DNA of 64,000 bases from Oceaniovalibus sp. ACAM 378 (GTDB lineage Bacteria; Pseudomonadota; Alphaproteobacteria; Rhodobacterales; Rhodobacteraceae): positions 186,001-250,000 of the forward strand of contig NZ_VSJK01000005.1 of NCBI RefSeq assembly GCF_008085915.1. Reading direction: 5' to 3'. Shown in pieces: positions 35,265 through 44,764 of the stretch. Both the position numbers and the translations under genes were made by a program. The notes beneath the pieces are model-generated. The model did not search any database and had not been told where the DNA came from. It was given only the letters and a program-made list of their open reading frames with translations. The stretch's first letter is position 1. Each line of letters starts with the position of its first letter.

Positions 35265-36509
35265 TCATAAGCGGGTCAGCGGCTGCTCCACTGCGGCCCG
35301 GATCTCGGCGCAGGTCTGGCGAAAGCGGGAATCGGGCCGCGACAGCAACATTTGGCGGCGCGCCGCGATATCCGGCGCGTCCAGCCGTGTCAGCAGCGCA
35401 CACAACTCATCGACCGATGGTGTCGGGATCGTCCAGCCCAGCCCGTCGCCCACACGGCGGCCGGTTTCGGTTCCGGCGACTGCGACCGAGGGACAGCCAT
35501 AATAGCCCGCCTCATAAATCCGGTTGGGCAGCAGCCAAGTTGAATTGGTGCCCCATTGCCAAAGGTCCTGACTCCAGACCAGATCGCAATCGGCATAGAT
35601 CCGGGCCAGACCGTCGGGATAGGCATAGGGGCCAAGATATCGCAGGTTGGGATTCGCAGCGAGCGTTGCGTCGAAGTCCGGCAAGGCGTGACGGTGCACG
35701 ATACCGTGCATCCGCACCTCGATCCCGTCGCCCAGACGGCGTGCCGTTTCCGCCAGGATTGCAAGACTGCGCGCACAACGCAGCGCACCAACCCACCCCA
35801 GCACCAACGGATCACCCTGCGCACGGGGCTTTACCGCCTCGGGCGCGGGGCGAAAGGCAGGGCCCGGCCCCAGCCACAGCTTGTTCTCCAGCAATGCCAC
35901 CGGCCCCGACCAGCCCTGCAAAGGCGCGAAATAACGCTCCACGAAAGCCGGAGACGAGACGATCAACGCCGATGTGCGGGCCAATAAGCGCCGCTCGAAC
36001 GCGCGCGCCACACGCCCCTTGCGGCCCGGATTCGTCATCAGTCCGTGAATGTCGAGACATTCATAGATCAGCGGCGGCGCGGGCCGCATCATGGCGCGGG
36101 CCGCTGTCGCGATGGCCAGCATATCGAGGTTGCGCGCCACGATCACATCGAAACCCGACAGCCGTTTGCGGTGCCGGGGCAATGCCGCAATCGCGCCCGC
36201 GATGGCACTCAAACGCTGTCCCATTGCCGCATGTCGGGTCGTGCCAAGGTGGATATTATCCCAGAAAACCCCAGTGTCGGGCCCCGTCCCCTGCCCGTCC
36301 CGCCGCATGGTCGCGGCGCTCACGTCAAAGCCACAGTCGGTATAGGCGCGGATTCTGCGGATGTGCGAAGGCTCTGATGCATCGAACCCGAAAAACAGGA
36401 GGCGCGTGCGCCGTGTCTGCGCGCCATCAACAGCAAGGGGCCGGACAGGAGACGGTATCAGGGCGCTTTCCTTGCGATATCGGACGGTCCGCGCGCATTG
36501 TCGCGGCAT
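35265..36509 (-). CDS. Glycosyltransferase, GT-B fold (GT4/GT1-like)
   Basis: The 414-residue protein has an N-terminal domain with LLFFGFDASEPSHIRRIRAY and VIVARNLDMLAIA, and a C-terminal donor domain with LVLGWVGALRCARSL, MHGIVHRHALP, the LRYLGPYAYPDGLARIYADCDLVW stretch and RIYEAGYYGCPSVAVAGTETG, where the E near Y-E-A-G is the family's nucleotide-sugar contact. It has no membrane segment. The ATG at 36509 is taken for want of a better one; the first 25 residues are poorly conserved in type and a later start is possible. Confidence 0.85.
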   Translation of the reverse strand: MPRQCARTVRYRKESALIPSPVRPLAVDGAQTRRTRLLFFGFDASEPSHIRRIRAYTDCGFDVSAATMRRDGQGTGPDTGVFWDNIHLGTTRHAAMGQRLSAIAGAIAALPRHRKRLSGFDVIVARNLDMLAIATAARAMMRPAPPLIYECLDIHGLMTNPGRKGRVARAFERRLLARTSALIVSSPAFVERYFAPLQGWSGPVALLENKLWLGPGPAFRPAPEAVKPRAQGDPLVLGWVGALRCARSLAILAETARRLGDGIEVRMHGIVHRHALPDFDATLAANPNLRYLGPYAYPDGLARIYADCDLVWSQDLWQWGTNSTWLLPNRIYEAGYYGCPSVAVAGTETGRRVGDGLGWTIPTPSVDELCALLTRLDAPDIAARRQMLLSRPDSRFRQTCAEIRAAVEQPLTRL

Positions 36510-36573
36510 CTTATCTGTTTGAACAGTGGATATTTAGCATGGCGTCGCGGGGTCGTCCAACCCGGCAGCCCGG

Positions 36574-37782
36574 TCACCCCCGCGGTTTGCATGGGTCGTC
36601 ACGTTCGGTTAACGGCATCGTCGGCGCTTCGGATGGGCTGTCACGCCCGCTGAACAGGCCCAGTCCCAACCGCGCGATCCCGGCGATATCACCGAAACGC
36701 CGTGCCGCAACCGCTTCGCGCAGACGCCACCGCAGCCCCCGGTTCAATGCGCGTGCAATGGCGGCACCGGGAGGGCCAGACCGGGCCAGATGGGCCAATG
36801 TGTGCCGAACCTCAGGTATCATGGCCTGAACGATGCCGTGCTTGCCCCCCATGGCGCGTCGGCAGATCGCGACTTCAAGCTCACTCAGCGGATGCTCCGG
36901 CGCCACCTCGGCTGCGGCGCCGAAATCCTCGCACGCCGCCGCCCAATCGGTTCGGCGCGCATAGACACACGCCCGCTGCAATAATCCGGCGCGGCGGACG
37001 GCGTCGGGCGTGCCCTCAAACAGCGCCTCATAAAGCGACAACGGAACGCTCTTCCGGAAGGGTGCAAAGACGTCACGGTCCGCAATCTGCCAGACCTCGC
37101 CCGAGCGCGCTGCGGCGTGCCGCGCTGTCGCAGGGCCGCGTGCGCCGTCGTGCTTGCGTTGCAGGAACACTGCCTTTTCCGTCATCACCACCGGCGCCCG
37201 TACTGCCAGTCGGACGATCATGTCATAGTCGATGGAGCGCGGCAGATCTTCGCGGAATCCACCGACCGCCTCATAGGCCGATCGACGCACCAGCGTGGCA
37301 TTCTGGAACAGAAAGATATCCTCAAGCAGGTGACGCAGGACCGATCCCTGCGACAGGTCGGGCCAATAGCCCGGCCCCCGTTCGATCCGCGCCCCGGTCC
37401 CGGGGTCGGTGTGAAAACGCCGATAGCTGCCGCCCGCGACGTCAGCGTCGGATCGCGCCCCGAGAAGCCCGGCCAGCGTTTGCGCAGCATCAGGCAGAGC
37501 AATGTCGTCGTCGTCGCAGATCCAGATCAGACTGCCTGTCGCCTTGGCCATCGCAGCGTTCAGCGCCTGCGACTTGCCACCGTTGGCGGATCGAAAATAG
37601 CGTACCGGCCCGGCGGCGGCCCGCGCCACCGTTTCGGTCGCGTCGGTCGATCCGTCATCCCAGACAATAATCTCGTCTACCGGGCGCGTTTGGCTGGCGA
37701 TCGAGGCGAGTGCTTCGGACAGATACACCGCCCGGTTGTATGTGGGCACGATCGCCGTGATTGTTTGGGCCATTAGGTGCAT
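36574..37782 (-). CDS. Glycosyltransferase family 2
   Basis: The 402-residue enzyme has the GT-A pattern TITAIVPTYNRAVYLSEAL, IIVWDDGSTDAT, and the DxD motif in WICDDDDIALPDA, then SIDYDMIVRLA for the acceptor side. The C-terminal 150 residues are helical and of unknown role. Two ATGs (37782 and 37773) flank the ribosome site AAGGA at unusual distances, so the exact start is unsure. It is divergent from the ExoF-like gene over a 115-bp AT-rich promoter region and heads the minus-strand glycosyltransferase/gtr operon. Confidence 0.9.
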   Translation of the reverse strand: MHLMAQTITAIVPTYNRAVYLSEALASIASQTRPVDEIIVWDDGSTDATETVARAAAGPVRYFRSANGGKSQALNAAMAKATGSLIWICDDDDIALPDAAQTLAGLLGARSDADVAGGSYRRFHTDPGTGARIERGPGYWPDLSQGSVLRHLLEDIFLFQNATLVRRSAYEAVGGFREDLPRSIDYDMIVRLAVRAPVVMTEKAVFLQRKHDGARGPATARHAAARSGEVWQIADRDVFAPFRKSVPLSLYEALFEGTPDAVRRAGLLQRACVYARRTDWAAACEDFGAAAEVAPEHPLSELEVAICRRAMGGKHGIVQAMIPEVRHTLAHLARSGPPGAAIARALNRGLRWRLREAVAARRFGDIAGIARLGLGLFSGRDSPSEAPTMPLTERDDPCKPRG

Positions 37783-37897
37783 TTATCCTTCGACGGACGG
37801 TGCTGGAACGTGCTAATTATTCAAACAATTGATAATCGGAGCCGAAGAGGCAAGTCAGCTTTTCTGCACCCGGTGAAATTTATTTCGGGACCTAACA

Positions 37898-39232
37898 ATG
37901 TTCGGACACGCAAACCCGACGCCGTTTTTCCGTTTCACGACATGTGTCGTGCTTTGCCTTGCCCTGTTTCAGGGGCTTGCATTGCCGGGATACGCGCAGA
38001 CTGTCGGCACACCGACAGGTGAAACCCCAGCGGGGGCAGACCGGACCAACGGCGACGCTTACGAATTTGGCCCGATGGACCAAATCCAGTTGCGCGTGGT
38101 CATATGGGACAACAACGCCCTGACCTTTCGCAATCTCGAGGTGGTCAGCGGAACCTATGGTATCGGCACGGACGGGCGGGTCATGCTGCCGATTATCGGC
38201 GGTGTCGCGGCGGCAGGGACACGCGCCGACGATCTGGCCGATGATATCGCCGAGGCCTTGAAAGAGCGTATGGGATCGCGCGAAGCCCCCAGCGTCGCCA
38301 TTGAAATCGCCAGCTACCGACCGGTCTTCGTGCTGGGCGATGTCGCGCGGCCCGGCGAATACGCCTTTCGACCCGGCATGCGCGCGATACAGCTTCTCGC
38401 GCTGGCAGGCGGCTATTACCGGCTGTCGGAGGCAGGTAGCGGGCGGCTTGAACAGGAGACCCTGAACGTCACGGGCAACCTGCGCGAGCTTGAAGTCAAC
38501 CTTGCGACATTGCACGTCCGCAAGGCGCGGCTGGAAGCGGAATCCGCCGACCGCGCGTCGTTCGACCTGCCCGATGGCGTAACACATCCCGGCGGGCCCG
38601 ACTCCGTGAACGCGATCCTTGCCCGTGAGCGCGAGATCTACGAAACCCAGCTTGAATCCCATGCGCTTCAGGTTGAATCTCTGCAATCCAGCCGGGCGCT
38701 GCTTGTGCGTGAGGTCAGTGTTCTGACGCAAAAGCTTGAAGCGATCACCCGTCAGGTCAATATCATGGCCGAGGCGGTGGGGAACCTTGAATCCTTGCTT
38801 GCCCGGGGGCTGACACGTTCGCCCACCCTGCTCAATTCCCAGCGCGCGCTGTTCGATCTTGAGGCGCGCGAGCTTGACGCCGAAAATCAGATATTCCGAG
38901 CCACCCAGTCGCTGCAAGAGGTCGAGCGCACCCTAAACGAGACGATCCAGAAAAAAACCCGCGAGAATCTGACGCAACTGCAATCCATCAATACCGAAAT
39001 CGACCAGCTTTTGTCACGCCGCGAGACGCAGCGCGGCCTGCTGTCCATCACGCAGCAGGCCTCGCTGCTGATGGATACTGCCGACACAGACGCGCCAGTG
39101 CCCGTCTTCCGGATCGCACGCGACGTGGGCGGGGCTTTCGTGAGCGAAACAGTGTCTCCCGACGCCATACTGCGGCCGCTCGACACGCTGGAAATCAGTC
39201 TGACCGACAATGAGGTTTCGCCATCGAACTAA
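37898..39232 (+). CDS. exoF: Polysaccharide export protein, ExoF-like (Wza/Poly_export domain)
   Basis: The 444-residue protein has a signal peptide ending GYAQT with no lipobox cysteine, then the Poly_export domain (YEFGPMDQIQLRV to PSVAIEIASYRPVFVLGDV) and an SLBB-like part (RPGEYAFRPGMRAIQLLALAGGYY). A long coiled coil follows (about residues 180-370, heptad-rich LEQETL, LESLLA, LQEVERTL). This Wza-domain plus coiled-coil form resembles rhizobial ExoF rather than the lipoprotein Wza. It should bridge periplasm and outer membrane with the ExoP-like protein encoded at 41559. Confidence 0.88.
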   Translation: MFGHANPTPFFRFTTCVVLCLALFQGLALPGYAQTVGTPTGETPAGADRTNGDAYEFGPMDQIQLRVVIWDNNALTFRNLEVVSGTYGIGTDGRVMLPIIGGVAAAGTRADDLADDIAEALKERMGSREAPSVAIEIASYRPVFVLGDVARPGEYAFRPGMRAIQLLALAGGYYRLSEAGSGRLEQETLNVTGNLRELEVNLATLHVRKARLEAESADRASFDLPDGVTHPGGPDSVNAILAREREIYETQLESHALQVESLQSSRALLVREVSVLTQKLEAITRQVNIMAEAVGNLESLLARGLTRSPTLLNSQRALFDLEARELDAENQIFRATQSLQEVERTLNETIQKKTRENLTQLQSINTEIDQLLSRRETQRGLLSITQQASLLMDTADTDAPVPVFRIARDVGGAFVSETVSPDAILRPLDTLEISLTDNEVSPSN

Positions 39233-39344
39233 TGGCACGACACCATCCCCGCCGGCCCGGTTGCCGGATATGCGGTGGCGCCAATGGGCGCGGTGGCATG
39301 CGTCTGGTCCATGCGATGCGCAAACTATCAAGGGGCGTGTTATA

Positions 39345-40301
39345 ATGCTTGATGCCAACGTCTTCTGGACCTCCGACGAATTGTCGATTCGCCCCGAAGT
39401 GTCCGTGGTTGTGCCGATGCACAACGAAGAGGACAGTGTGCGTCCACTTTACGATGCAATCGTCGCCGCGCTGGAGCCCGCTGGTATCGACTTTGAACTC
39501 TTGCTGGTGGATGACGGCAGCGGCGACGAAACCTGTGCGCGGGCCGGAGCCATCGCCGCCGAGGATCCCCGTGTCGCGGTCATGGAGTTTCAGCGCAACT
39601 TTGGCCAGACCGCCGCGATGCGGGCCGGAATCGAATATGCGCGGGGCCAGTATCTTGTGACGATGGACGGCGATCTGCAAAACGATCCGGCAGACATCCC
39701 GATGATGCTGGACAAGCTGCACGAGGGGTACGATCTGGTCGTCGGCTGGCGGGTCAAACGCAAGGACAAGGCGCTGTCGCGCAAGTTGCCGTCCAAGGTC
39801 GCCAACTGGCTGATCGGCAAGGTGACCGGCCTGCCGATCCGCGACAACGGCTGTTCGCTCAAGGTGTACCGCGCCGAGGTGATCAAGGCGGTGCCGCTGT
39901 ATTCCGACATGCACCGGTTCATCCCGGCGATGACGATCCCGATGGGCGCGCGGATCGCTCAGGTGGGCGTGCGCCACCATGCCCGCCAGTTCGGGGAATC
40001 GAATTACGGATTGTCGCGGATTTTCAAGGTGCTGCTGGATTTGTTGTCGATCAAGGCGTTGCTGTATTTCGGGCGCCGCCCGCTTTCGGCCTTCACGATG
40101 TCCGCTGTGGTCGTGGCGGGCCTTGCCATCGTCTCGGCGATCTTCATCGGGACGACAAGCGGTGGATCACAGGTGGTGCGCATGACGCTCTCTGGTCTTT
40201 TCGGCGTCACGGCAGTGTTTCTTTTTCTGTGCGGCGTGGTGGTCATGCTTGCCTTCCGCAACGCCGCCAATCTGATCCGCGGCAAGGATGAGCGGACTTA
40301 A
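39345..40301 (+). CDS. GT2 polyprenyl-phosphate glycosyltransferase (GtrB/DPM1-like)
   Basis: The 318-residue protein starts MLDANVFWTSDEL with AAGGGG about 9 bases upstream. It has SVVVPMHNEEDSV, LLVDDGSGDET, the intact VTMDGDLQNDPADI motif and LPIRDNGCSLKVYRAEV, then two membrane helices (about residues 232-256 and 270-295). It is an active-looking polyprenyl-phosphate glycosyltransferase. The next gene is a paralogue that has lost these motifs. The long upstream extension of the frame is rejected because it has no family features. Confidence 0.92.
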   Translation: MLDANVFWTSDELSIRPEVSVVVPMHNEEDSVRPLYDAIVAALEPAGIDFELLLVDDGSGDETCARAGAIAAEDPRVAVMEFQRNFGQTAAMRAGIEYARGQYLVTMDGDLQNDPADIPMMLDKLHEGYDLVVGWRVKRKDKALSRKLPSKVANWLIGKVTGLPIRDNGCSLKVYRAEVIKAVPLYSDMHRFIPAMTIPMGARIAQVGVRHHARQFGESNYGLSRIFKVLLDLLSIKALLYFGRRPLSAFTMSAVVVAGLAIVSAIFIGTTSGGSQVVRMTLSGLFGVTAVFLFLCGVVVMLAFRNAANLIRGKDERT

Positions 40302-40327
40302 AACGAAAAAACGGGGGTTTTCACGAT

Positions 40328-41308
40328 ATGAATCGTGCCATCAACAATGATTCGCCGCACGAACCGGCGCCCGGGCTGTCGGTTGTCGTTGCGGTCGACG
40401 GCGCACCTGATCTGCCGGCCATGCTTGCCGCTTATCGTCCTTCGCTGGACGCGTTGGGCCTATCCTACGAAGTGTTTTGCGTTATCAACGAGCGCGACAC
40501 CGAATTGCAAAGATCGCTCGAGGATCTGTCCCAGGGGTGGGACGAGCTGATAATCATGGGCCAGCGCACCTGGGTAGACGAGGATGCCGCCCTGCTGAAG
40601 GCAGTCAACCGAAGCCGCGGCGACCATGTGCTGACCTTGGCCGGCTGGCCCGAGATCGACCCCGCCGCCCTGCCCCGATTGATCGCGGCGGCACAGGATG
40701 CCGACATGGTTGTGGCCGCCCGCGAGGGGCGACAGGGATCGTTGCGCAACCGCGTACTGCAATGGGTTTTCGCACGGTATTTTGGCAATTCGGTTTCCGA
40801 TATTTTCTGCCGCACGCGGATCACCAGGCGTGTGGTGCTGGAAGAAGTCAGCGGTTTCGGTGTGCGCCAGCATTTCCTGCCCGCCATCGCAAGCGAACTG
40901 GGCTATTCGGTGACCGAAGTCGTCGTCCCTCAGGCCGACCGCGATGCGCCGGGGGCAGCGACCTTCGTGTTCAAGCCGTTCGCGCATTTCCGGGCGCTGT
41001 TCGATGCGCTGACGCTGTATGTGGTGTTGAAATTCCTCCGCCGTCCGCTGCGATTCTTCGGGGCGATCGGTCTGCCCATCCTGCTGGTCGGCTTTGCCAT
41101 CACGATGGTTTATCTCATGGCGCGAATCTTCGGCGCTGTGGCATTGGCCGACCGGCCGGGGCTGATCTTTGCGGTTCTCATGATGGTATTGGGCATCCAG
41201 GTGATCGCGCTGGGGCTGGTCGGAGAGATCATCGTGTTTGCCAACAACCGGAAATTACGACAATATTCGGTGAAAGCGCTGATCCGGCGTAAACCGTCCG
41301 GCAACTGA
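40328..41308 (+). CDS. GT2-like paralogue lacking catalytic motifs
   Basis: The 326-residue protein has the same overall plan as the gene before it: a GT-A-like domain, then RPLRFFGAIGLPILLVGFAITMVYL and a second membrane helix. The nucleotide motif V-D-D-G-S is replaced by INERD (53-57), and the DxD segment by LTLAGWPEID (102-111), so no acidic metal ligand remains at the expected place. It keeps full length and good coding character, so it is unlikely to be a dying gene. It may be a non-catalytic partner of the upstream transferase. Confidence 0.82.
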   Translation: MNRAINNDSPHEPAPGLSVVVAVDGAPDLPAMLAAYRPSLDALGLSYEVFCVINERDTELQRSLEDLSQGWDELIIMGQRTWVDEDAALLKAVNRSRGDHVLTLAGWPEIDPAALPRLIAAAQDADMVVAAREGRQGSLRNRVLQWVFARYFGNSVSDIFCRTRITRRVVLEEVSGFGVRQHFLPAIASELGYSVTEVVVPQADRDAPGAATFVFKPFAHFRALFDALTLYVVLKFLRRPLRFFGAIGLPILLVGFAITMVYLMARIFGAVALADRPGLIFAVLMMVLGIQVIALGLVGEIIVFANNRKLRQYSVKALIRRKPSGN

Positions 41309-41547
41309 CCTGCGCGCTGCCGATTTGCTACACAGTTTCCACTTTTTCCGTAACGTTCCCTCGGCATTGCGCACCGTGCCGCTTGAGGCGAAGTCTTGCG
41401 CCTGCTATCATATGATGGCCTGAACGTCGAATTTCCGACACCTGCATTCGGGCGACAGGCGTGATTGAACGTCTTATTATTGTACTTAATTTTTGCATTT
41501 CTCAAGGCAGACCATATCGGCGGCGAGGTCAGCATTGTGAAGGAATG

Positions 41548-41562
41548 ATGGGTTTTGGATGA
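41548..41562 (+). other. Possible four-codon leader frame overlapping exoP start
   Basis: ATG-GGT-TTT-GGA-TGA (with another in-frame ATG just before, at 41545) is preceded by AAGGA, and its TGA overlaps the exoP ATG as ATGA. The exoP start itself has only a weak ribosome site, so coupled re-initiation would explain its translation. It may also be chance. Confidence 0.3.
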
Positions 41563-43862
41563 ACAACGAGACGAATGGCAGACTCGGACGAACGGCCATT
41601 GGCCGCAATCTTGAATATAGCGATGCCCCGCGAGACGATTCATTCACCCTTAACCTTGGTGACATAGCCCGTATTCTGTGGCGCAACGTCTGGATCATCG
41701 CGCTTTGCGCAGGCTTGGGCGGTGCGATCGCCACCTATCTGGTGCTGCGGATCACGCCGATCTATGTGGCCACGGCACAGATCCTGCTGGGGCAGGAAAA
41801 CCGGGCGGATGACGCGCTCGGATCGCTGTTCAAACGTGCGGATCGTGACAACGGCGAAATCTATGGCGAAATTTCAATCATGACCTCGGGGCGCTTCCTG
41901 TCTCGGGTGTCGGAAACGCTGGCTCTTGCCGATCTGCCGGAATTCAACCCTGCCCTCGTGCCCGCGCCCCCGGCACCCTCGCTGTTTGCGACCGCAACTG
42001 AAAGCCTGAAGTCCTCGATCAAACAATTGCTCGGCAAACAGGATGCAGATCCGGAACCGGCCGCCCCGCAAGACGGCGATATCGCTCCCGGGGTGCCCGC
42101 CAGCGGTGCCGACCGGGTCCGCTCGGCCGCCACCGCCGAACGGTCGGTGCGCGGCGATCAGGCGGTCTATGTCGATACCCTCGCAAGACGGTTGAGCGTG
42201 CGCCAACAAGGTAACTCGTCGGTTCTTGATATCCGGTTCACGTCTCCCGATCCGATGGTTGCGGCGGCGGTGGCGAACACCGTCGCGGATCAGTACATAA
42301 CCTTTCAGCTTGAGGATAAGCTGGCATCGATCAAGCGCCTGACCGACGGGTTGGACAAACGCATATCGGACATGCGTAGCCGCCTCGAAGCCTCGGAACG
42401 CAGCGTGATCGCCTTCCGCAGTCAAAGCCTTGACGGTGACAGTGGCGGCACGGATTGGATGGACCAGCAACTGGGCGAATTGTCGAGCCGTCTGGTCAAC
42501 GCGACCGCGCAACGCTCCGAGCTGGAGGCCGAAAGGACGCAGATAGCATCGTTGATCAAGGAACAGGGTGCCGTGGCGGCCGCCGGTGTTCTCGACTCGG
42601 ACCTGATTCGCCGTCTGCAACAGGAACAGGCGGAATCCCGACTGCTCGAGGTGCGGCTGCGCGACCGGTTCGGCGACACCAGCGGTCGGCTTGAGGATAT
42701 AACCGATCAGATCGCCGAGACCGACAAGGCCGTCGAAAACGAGGTCAGGCGTATTCTCGCAGAGATGGAAAACAAGGTCGCCGTAGCGGCCGCACGCGAG
42801 GCGTCGGTCCGGCGCCAGTTCAAAGAGCTGGAACAGGCCTATCTGGGCTGGGCGCGCGAACAGATCGAGCTTTCCGAACTTGAACGCGAACGTGACGCCA
42901 ACCGTCTGATTTATGAGACCTTCCTGACCACCTTTACCCAGAGCACCGAGATGGTCACGTTGCAGGCCGCAGATGCGCGGGTGGTCAATTATGCCGAACC
43001 GCCGCTCAGTCCTGCCGCCCCGCGCAAGAAAATAAGCGTTGCGCTGGGCCTGATCGCCGGTCTTTGCGCCGGTCTGGGCGTTGCATTTCTGCGCGCCTTT
43101 CTGGACACCTCGGTGGATGGCCCCGCCAAGCTGCGCCGCCTGCTGGGTGGCGTGCCGGTCTACACCACAATCCCGGTTGCCCGCGGCATCCTGCGCCGCA
43201 TGGACCCGATCAAGGCGATCGGTCAGCCACGCAACGCAGCGCTGAAAGAATCAATCCGCACCCTGCGCAACATGCTGATGATCGGGCGCGCGACCTCGGG
43301 GTGGAAGATATCGGTGATGTCGGCCTTGCCCAACGAAGGCAAAACCACGACCAGCCTGCTGCTGGCCCAATCCGTGGCGCAAACAGGCAAGAGCGTGATT
43401 CTGGTAGAAACCGATCTTCGCGGCGCTTCCATCACGCGTCTGTTGAAGGTGCCGCAACACCCGAGCCTGAACGACCTGCTGTCCGGCATCGTCACCGAAC
43501 CATTGCACAAGGACGACGTGACCGGCGCCTATATCCTGCCCGCGCAAAAGGGCAACGACGATCCCGGCGGATTGCTTCTCTCGGAACGCATGGCTGGAGT
43601 GATCCGTCAGCTCGAGTCCGAATTCGACATCATCATTTTTGACACGGCTCCGATCCTGTCGGTGTCCGACGCTCTGCCGATCCTGCGCCAGTCCGACGAG
43701 ATCGTGCTTGCGGTGCGCTGGAAGAAAAGCTCGGTCGACTCGCTGAACGACTGCATGCGCAAGCTGCGCCACGCCAACATCACGCCCACCTGTGCCGTGC
43801 TGACGATGGTCGGCCGACGCAATTTTCGCACCTACTGGTCCAAGGACTATGCCGTGTACTGA
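41559..43862 (+). CDS. exoP: Polysaccharide co-polymerase with tyrosine-kinase domain, ExoP/Wzc family
   Basis: The 767-residue inner-membrane protein begins with a Wzz domain (first helix about residues 42-64), a periplasmic coiled-coil region (about 250-470), then a PAAPRKKISVALGLIAGLCAGLGVAFLRAF helix near 485-515. The cytoplasmic BY-kinase follows: Walker A SALPNEGKTTT (about 588-598), Walker A' VILVETDLRGAS, and Walker B IIIFDTAP (about 691-698). The C-terminus ends YWSKDYAVY, with only three tyrosines as possible phosphosites. It controls chain length and export with ExoF and Wzx/Wzy. Its end overlaps the convergent GT2 gene by 16 bases. Confidence 0.93.
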   Translation: MNNETNGRLGRTAIGRNLEYSDAPRDDSFTLNLGDIARILWRNVWIIALCAGLGGAIATYLVLRITPIYVATAQILLGQENRADDALGSLFKRADRDNGEIYGEISIMTSGRFLSRVSETLALADLPEFNPALVPAPPAPSLFATATESLKSSIKQLLGKQDADPEPAAPQDGDIAPGVPASGADRVRSAATAERSVRGDQAVYVDTLARRLSVRQQGNSSVLDIRFTSPDPMVAAAVANTVADQYITFQLEDKLASIKRLTDGLDKRISDMRSRLEASERSVIAFRSQSLDGDSGGTDWMDQQLGELSSRLVNATAQRSELEAERTQIASLIKEQGAVAAAGVLDSDLIRRLQQEQAESRLLEVRLRDRFGDTSGRLEDITDQIAETDKAVENEVRRILAEMENKVAVAAAREASVRRQFKELEQAYLGWAREQIELSELERERDANRLIYETFLTTFTQSTEMVTLQAADARVVNYAEPPLSPAAPRKKISVALGLIAGLCAGLGVAFLRAFLDTSVDGPAKLRRLLGGVPVYTTIPVARGILRRMDPIKAIGQPRNAALKESIRTLRNMLMIGRATSGWKISVMSALPNEGKTTTSLLLAQSVAQTGKSVILVETDLRGASITRLLKVPQHPSLNDLLSGIVTEPLHKDDVTGAYILPAQKGNDDPGGLLLSERMAGVIRQLESEFDIIIFDTAPILSVSDALPILRQSDEIVLAVRWKKSSVDSLNDCMRKLRHANITPTCAVLTMVGRRNFRTYWSKDYAVY

Positions 43863-44764
43863 GAGGGCGTGCCGTAATGCTCGCTTTGGGGCAGCGACAG
43901 GCATCCGGCACAGACCCCGACATGCAATAGACTGCGCAATATCCAGCGGTTCCGCCGCGCCTGCGCGGGCGCACAAAGCAGCGCCGCCGCCGCGCAATAG
44001 CCCGCCTTGCCGAACGCGGCCACTCCCAGCTTGATCCGCTGCGCCTTGCTTGTGGCTGACACGGCATAGCTCTGCCCCATGCGATACCGACGCCGGGCCA
44101 GCCATCTCAGGCTCAGCCGGGCCTGCGGCACGCTTTCCCACGCGCGGGCGGCGTCACAGATTTCGAAACGCGCTCCGGCGCGGCGCAGGCGAAAGAAAAA
44201 CTCGGTGTCCTCGCCGCCTGACCGACCCCGCGCCAAATCGAACCGCTCTGCCGTCCAGGGCACATCATCCCCCCACCGCAAAAGCGCGTTGCCGCTGATC
44301 CCGGTTTCAACCTGCCCGTTGCGCCGCACCGGATAGCTGGAGTGATAATCGCCCGCGCGGATCCAATCCGATGCGGTGTCGTCATAGGCCGCGATGACCG
44401 GTCCAAAGACGGCATCCGCGCCACCCGACCGGGCCGTTGCAAGAAGCTGCGACAGCCAATCCGCTGCGACCCATTCGTCATCATCCAGAAAGGCAATGTA
44501 ATCCGCGTCGGCGGCATCAAGGCAGGCATTGCGCGCGACAGAGATATTGCGCGCCGGGGCGTGGATATAATGGATTGGCCAGGGAAGATCTGCCGCCGCG
44601 CCCTGCACCACGTCCCGCGCACTTGGGGTGTCGTCGTTGTCGGCGATCACAACGCGGATTGCGACATCCGCAGGCCCGTCCATCGCGGCGAGCGATTCCA
44701 GCGTGCGCACCACTTCGGGACGGCGGAAGGTGCAGATCAGGATATCAACCCGGCGCGCAGTCAC
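43847..44764 (-). CDS. Glycosyltransferase family 2
   Basis: The 305-residue enzyme reads VDILICTFRRPEVVRTL, VVIADNDDTPSA and the DxD-type YIAFLDDDEWVA, then GGEDTEFFFRLRRAGARFEI as the acceptor-side E-D motif. The GTG at 44764 shares GTGA with the stop of the ExoA-like gene and has AGGGGAGC upstream, so it is preferred over an ATG 30 bases earlier. The last 70 residues include a hydrophobic stretch. It is the second gene of a two-gene operon with the ExoA-like transferase. Confidence 0.88.
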   Translation of the reverse strand: MTARRVDILICTFRRPEVVRTLESLAAMDGPADVAIRVVIADNDDTPSARDVVQGAAADLPWPIHYIHAPARNISVARNACLDAADADYIAFLDDDEWVAADWLSQLLATARSGGADAVFGPVIAAYDDTASDWIRAGDYHSSYPVRRNGQVETGISGNALLRWGDDVPWTAERFDLARGRSGGEDTEFFFRLRRAGARFEICDAARAWESVPQARLSLRWLARRRYRMGQSYAVSATSKAQRIKLGVAAFGKAGYCAAAALLCAPAQARRNRWILRSLLHVGVCAGCLSLPQSEHYGTPSQYTA

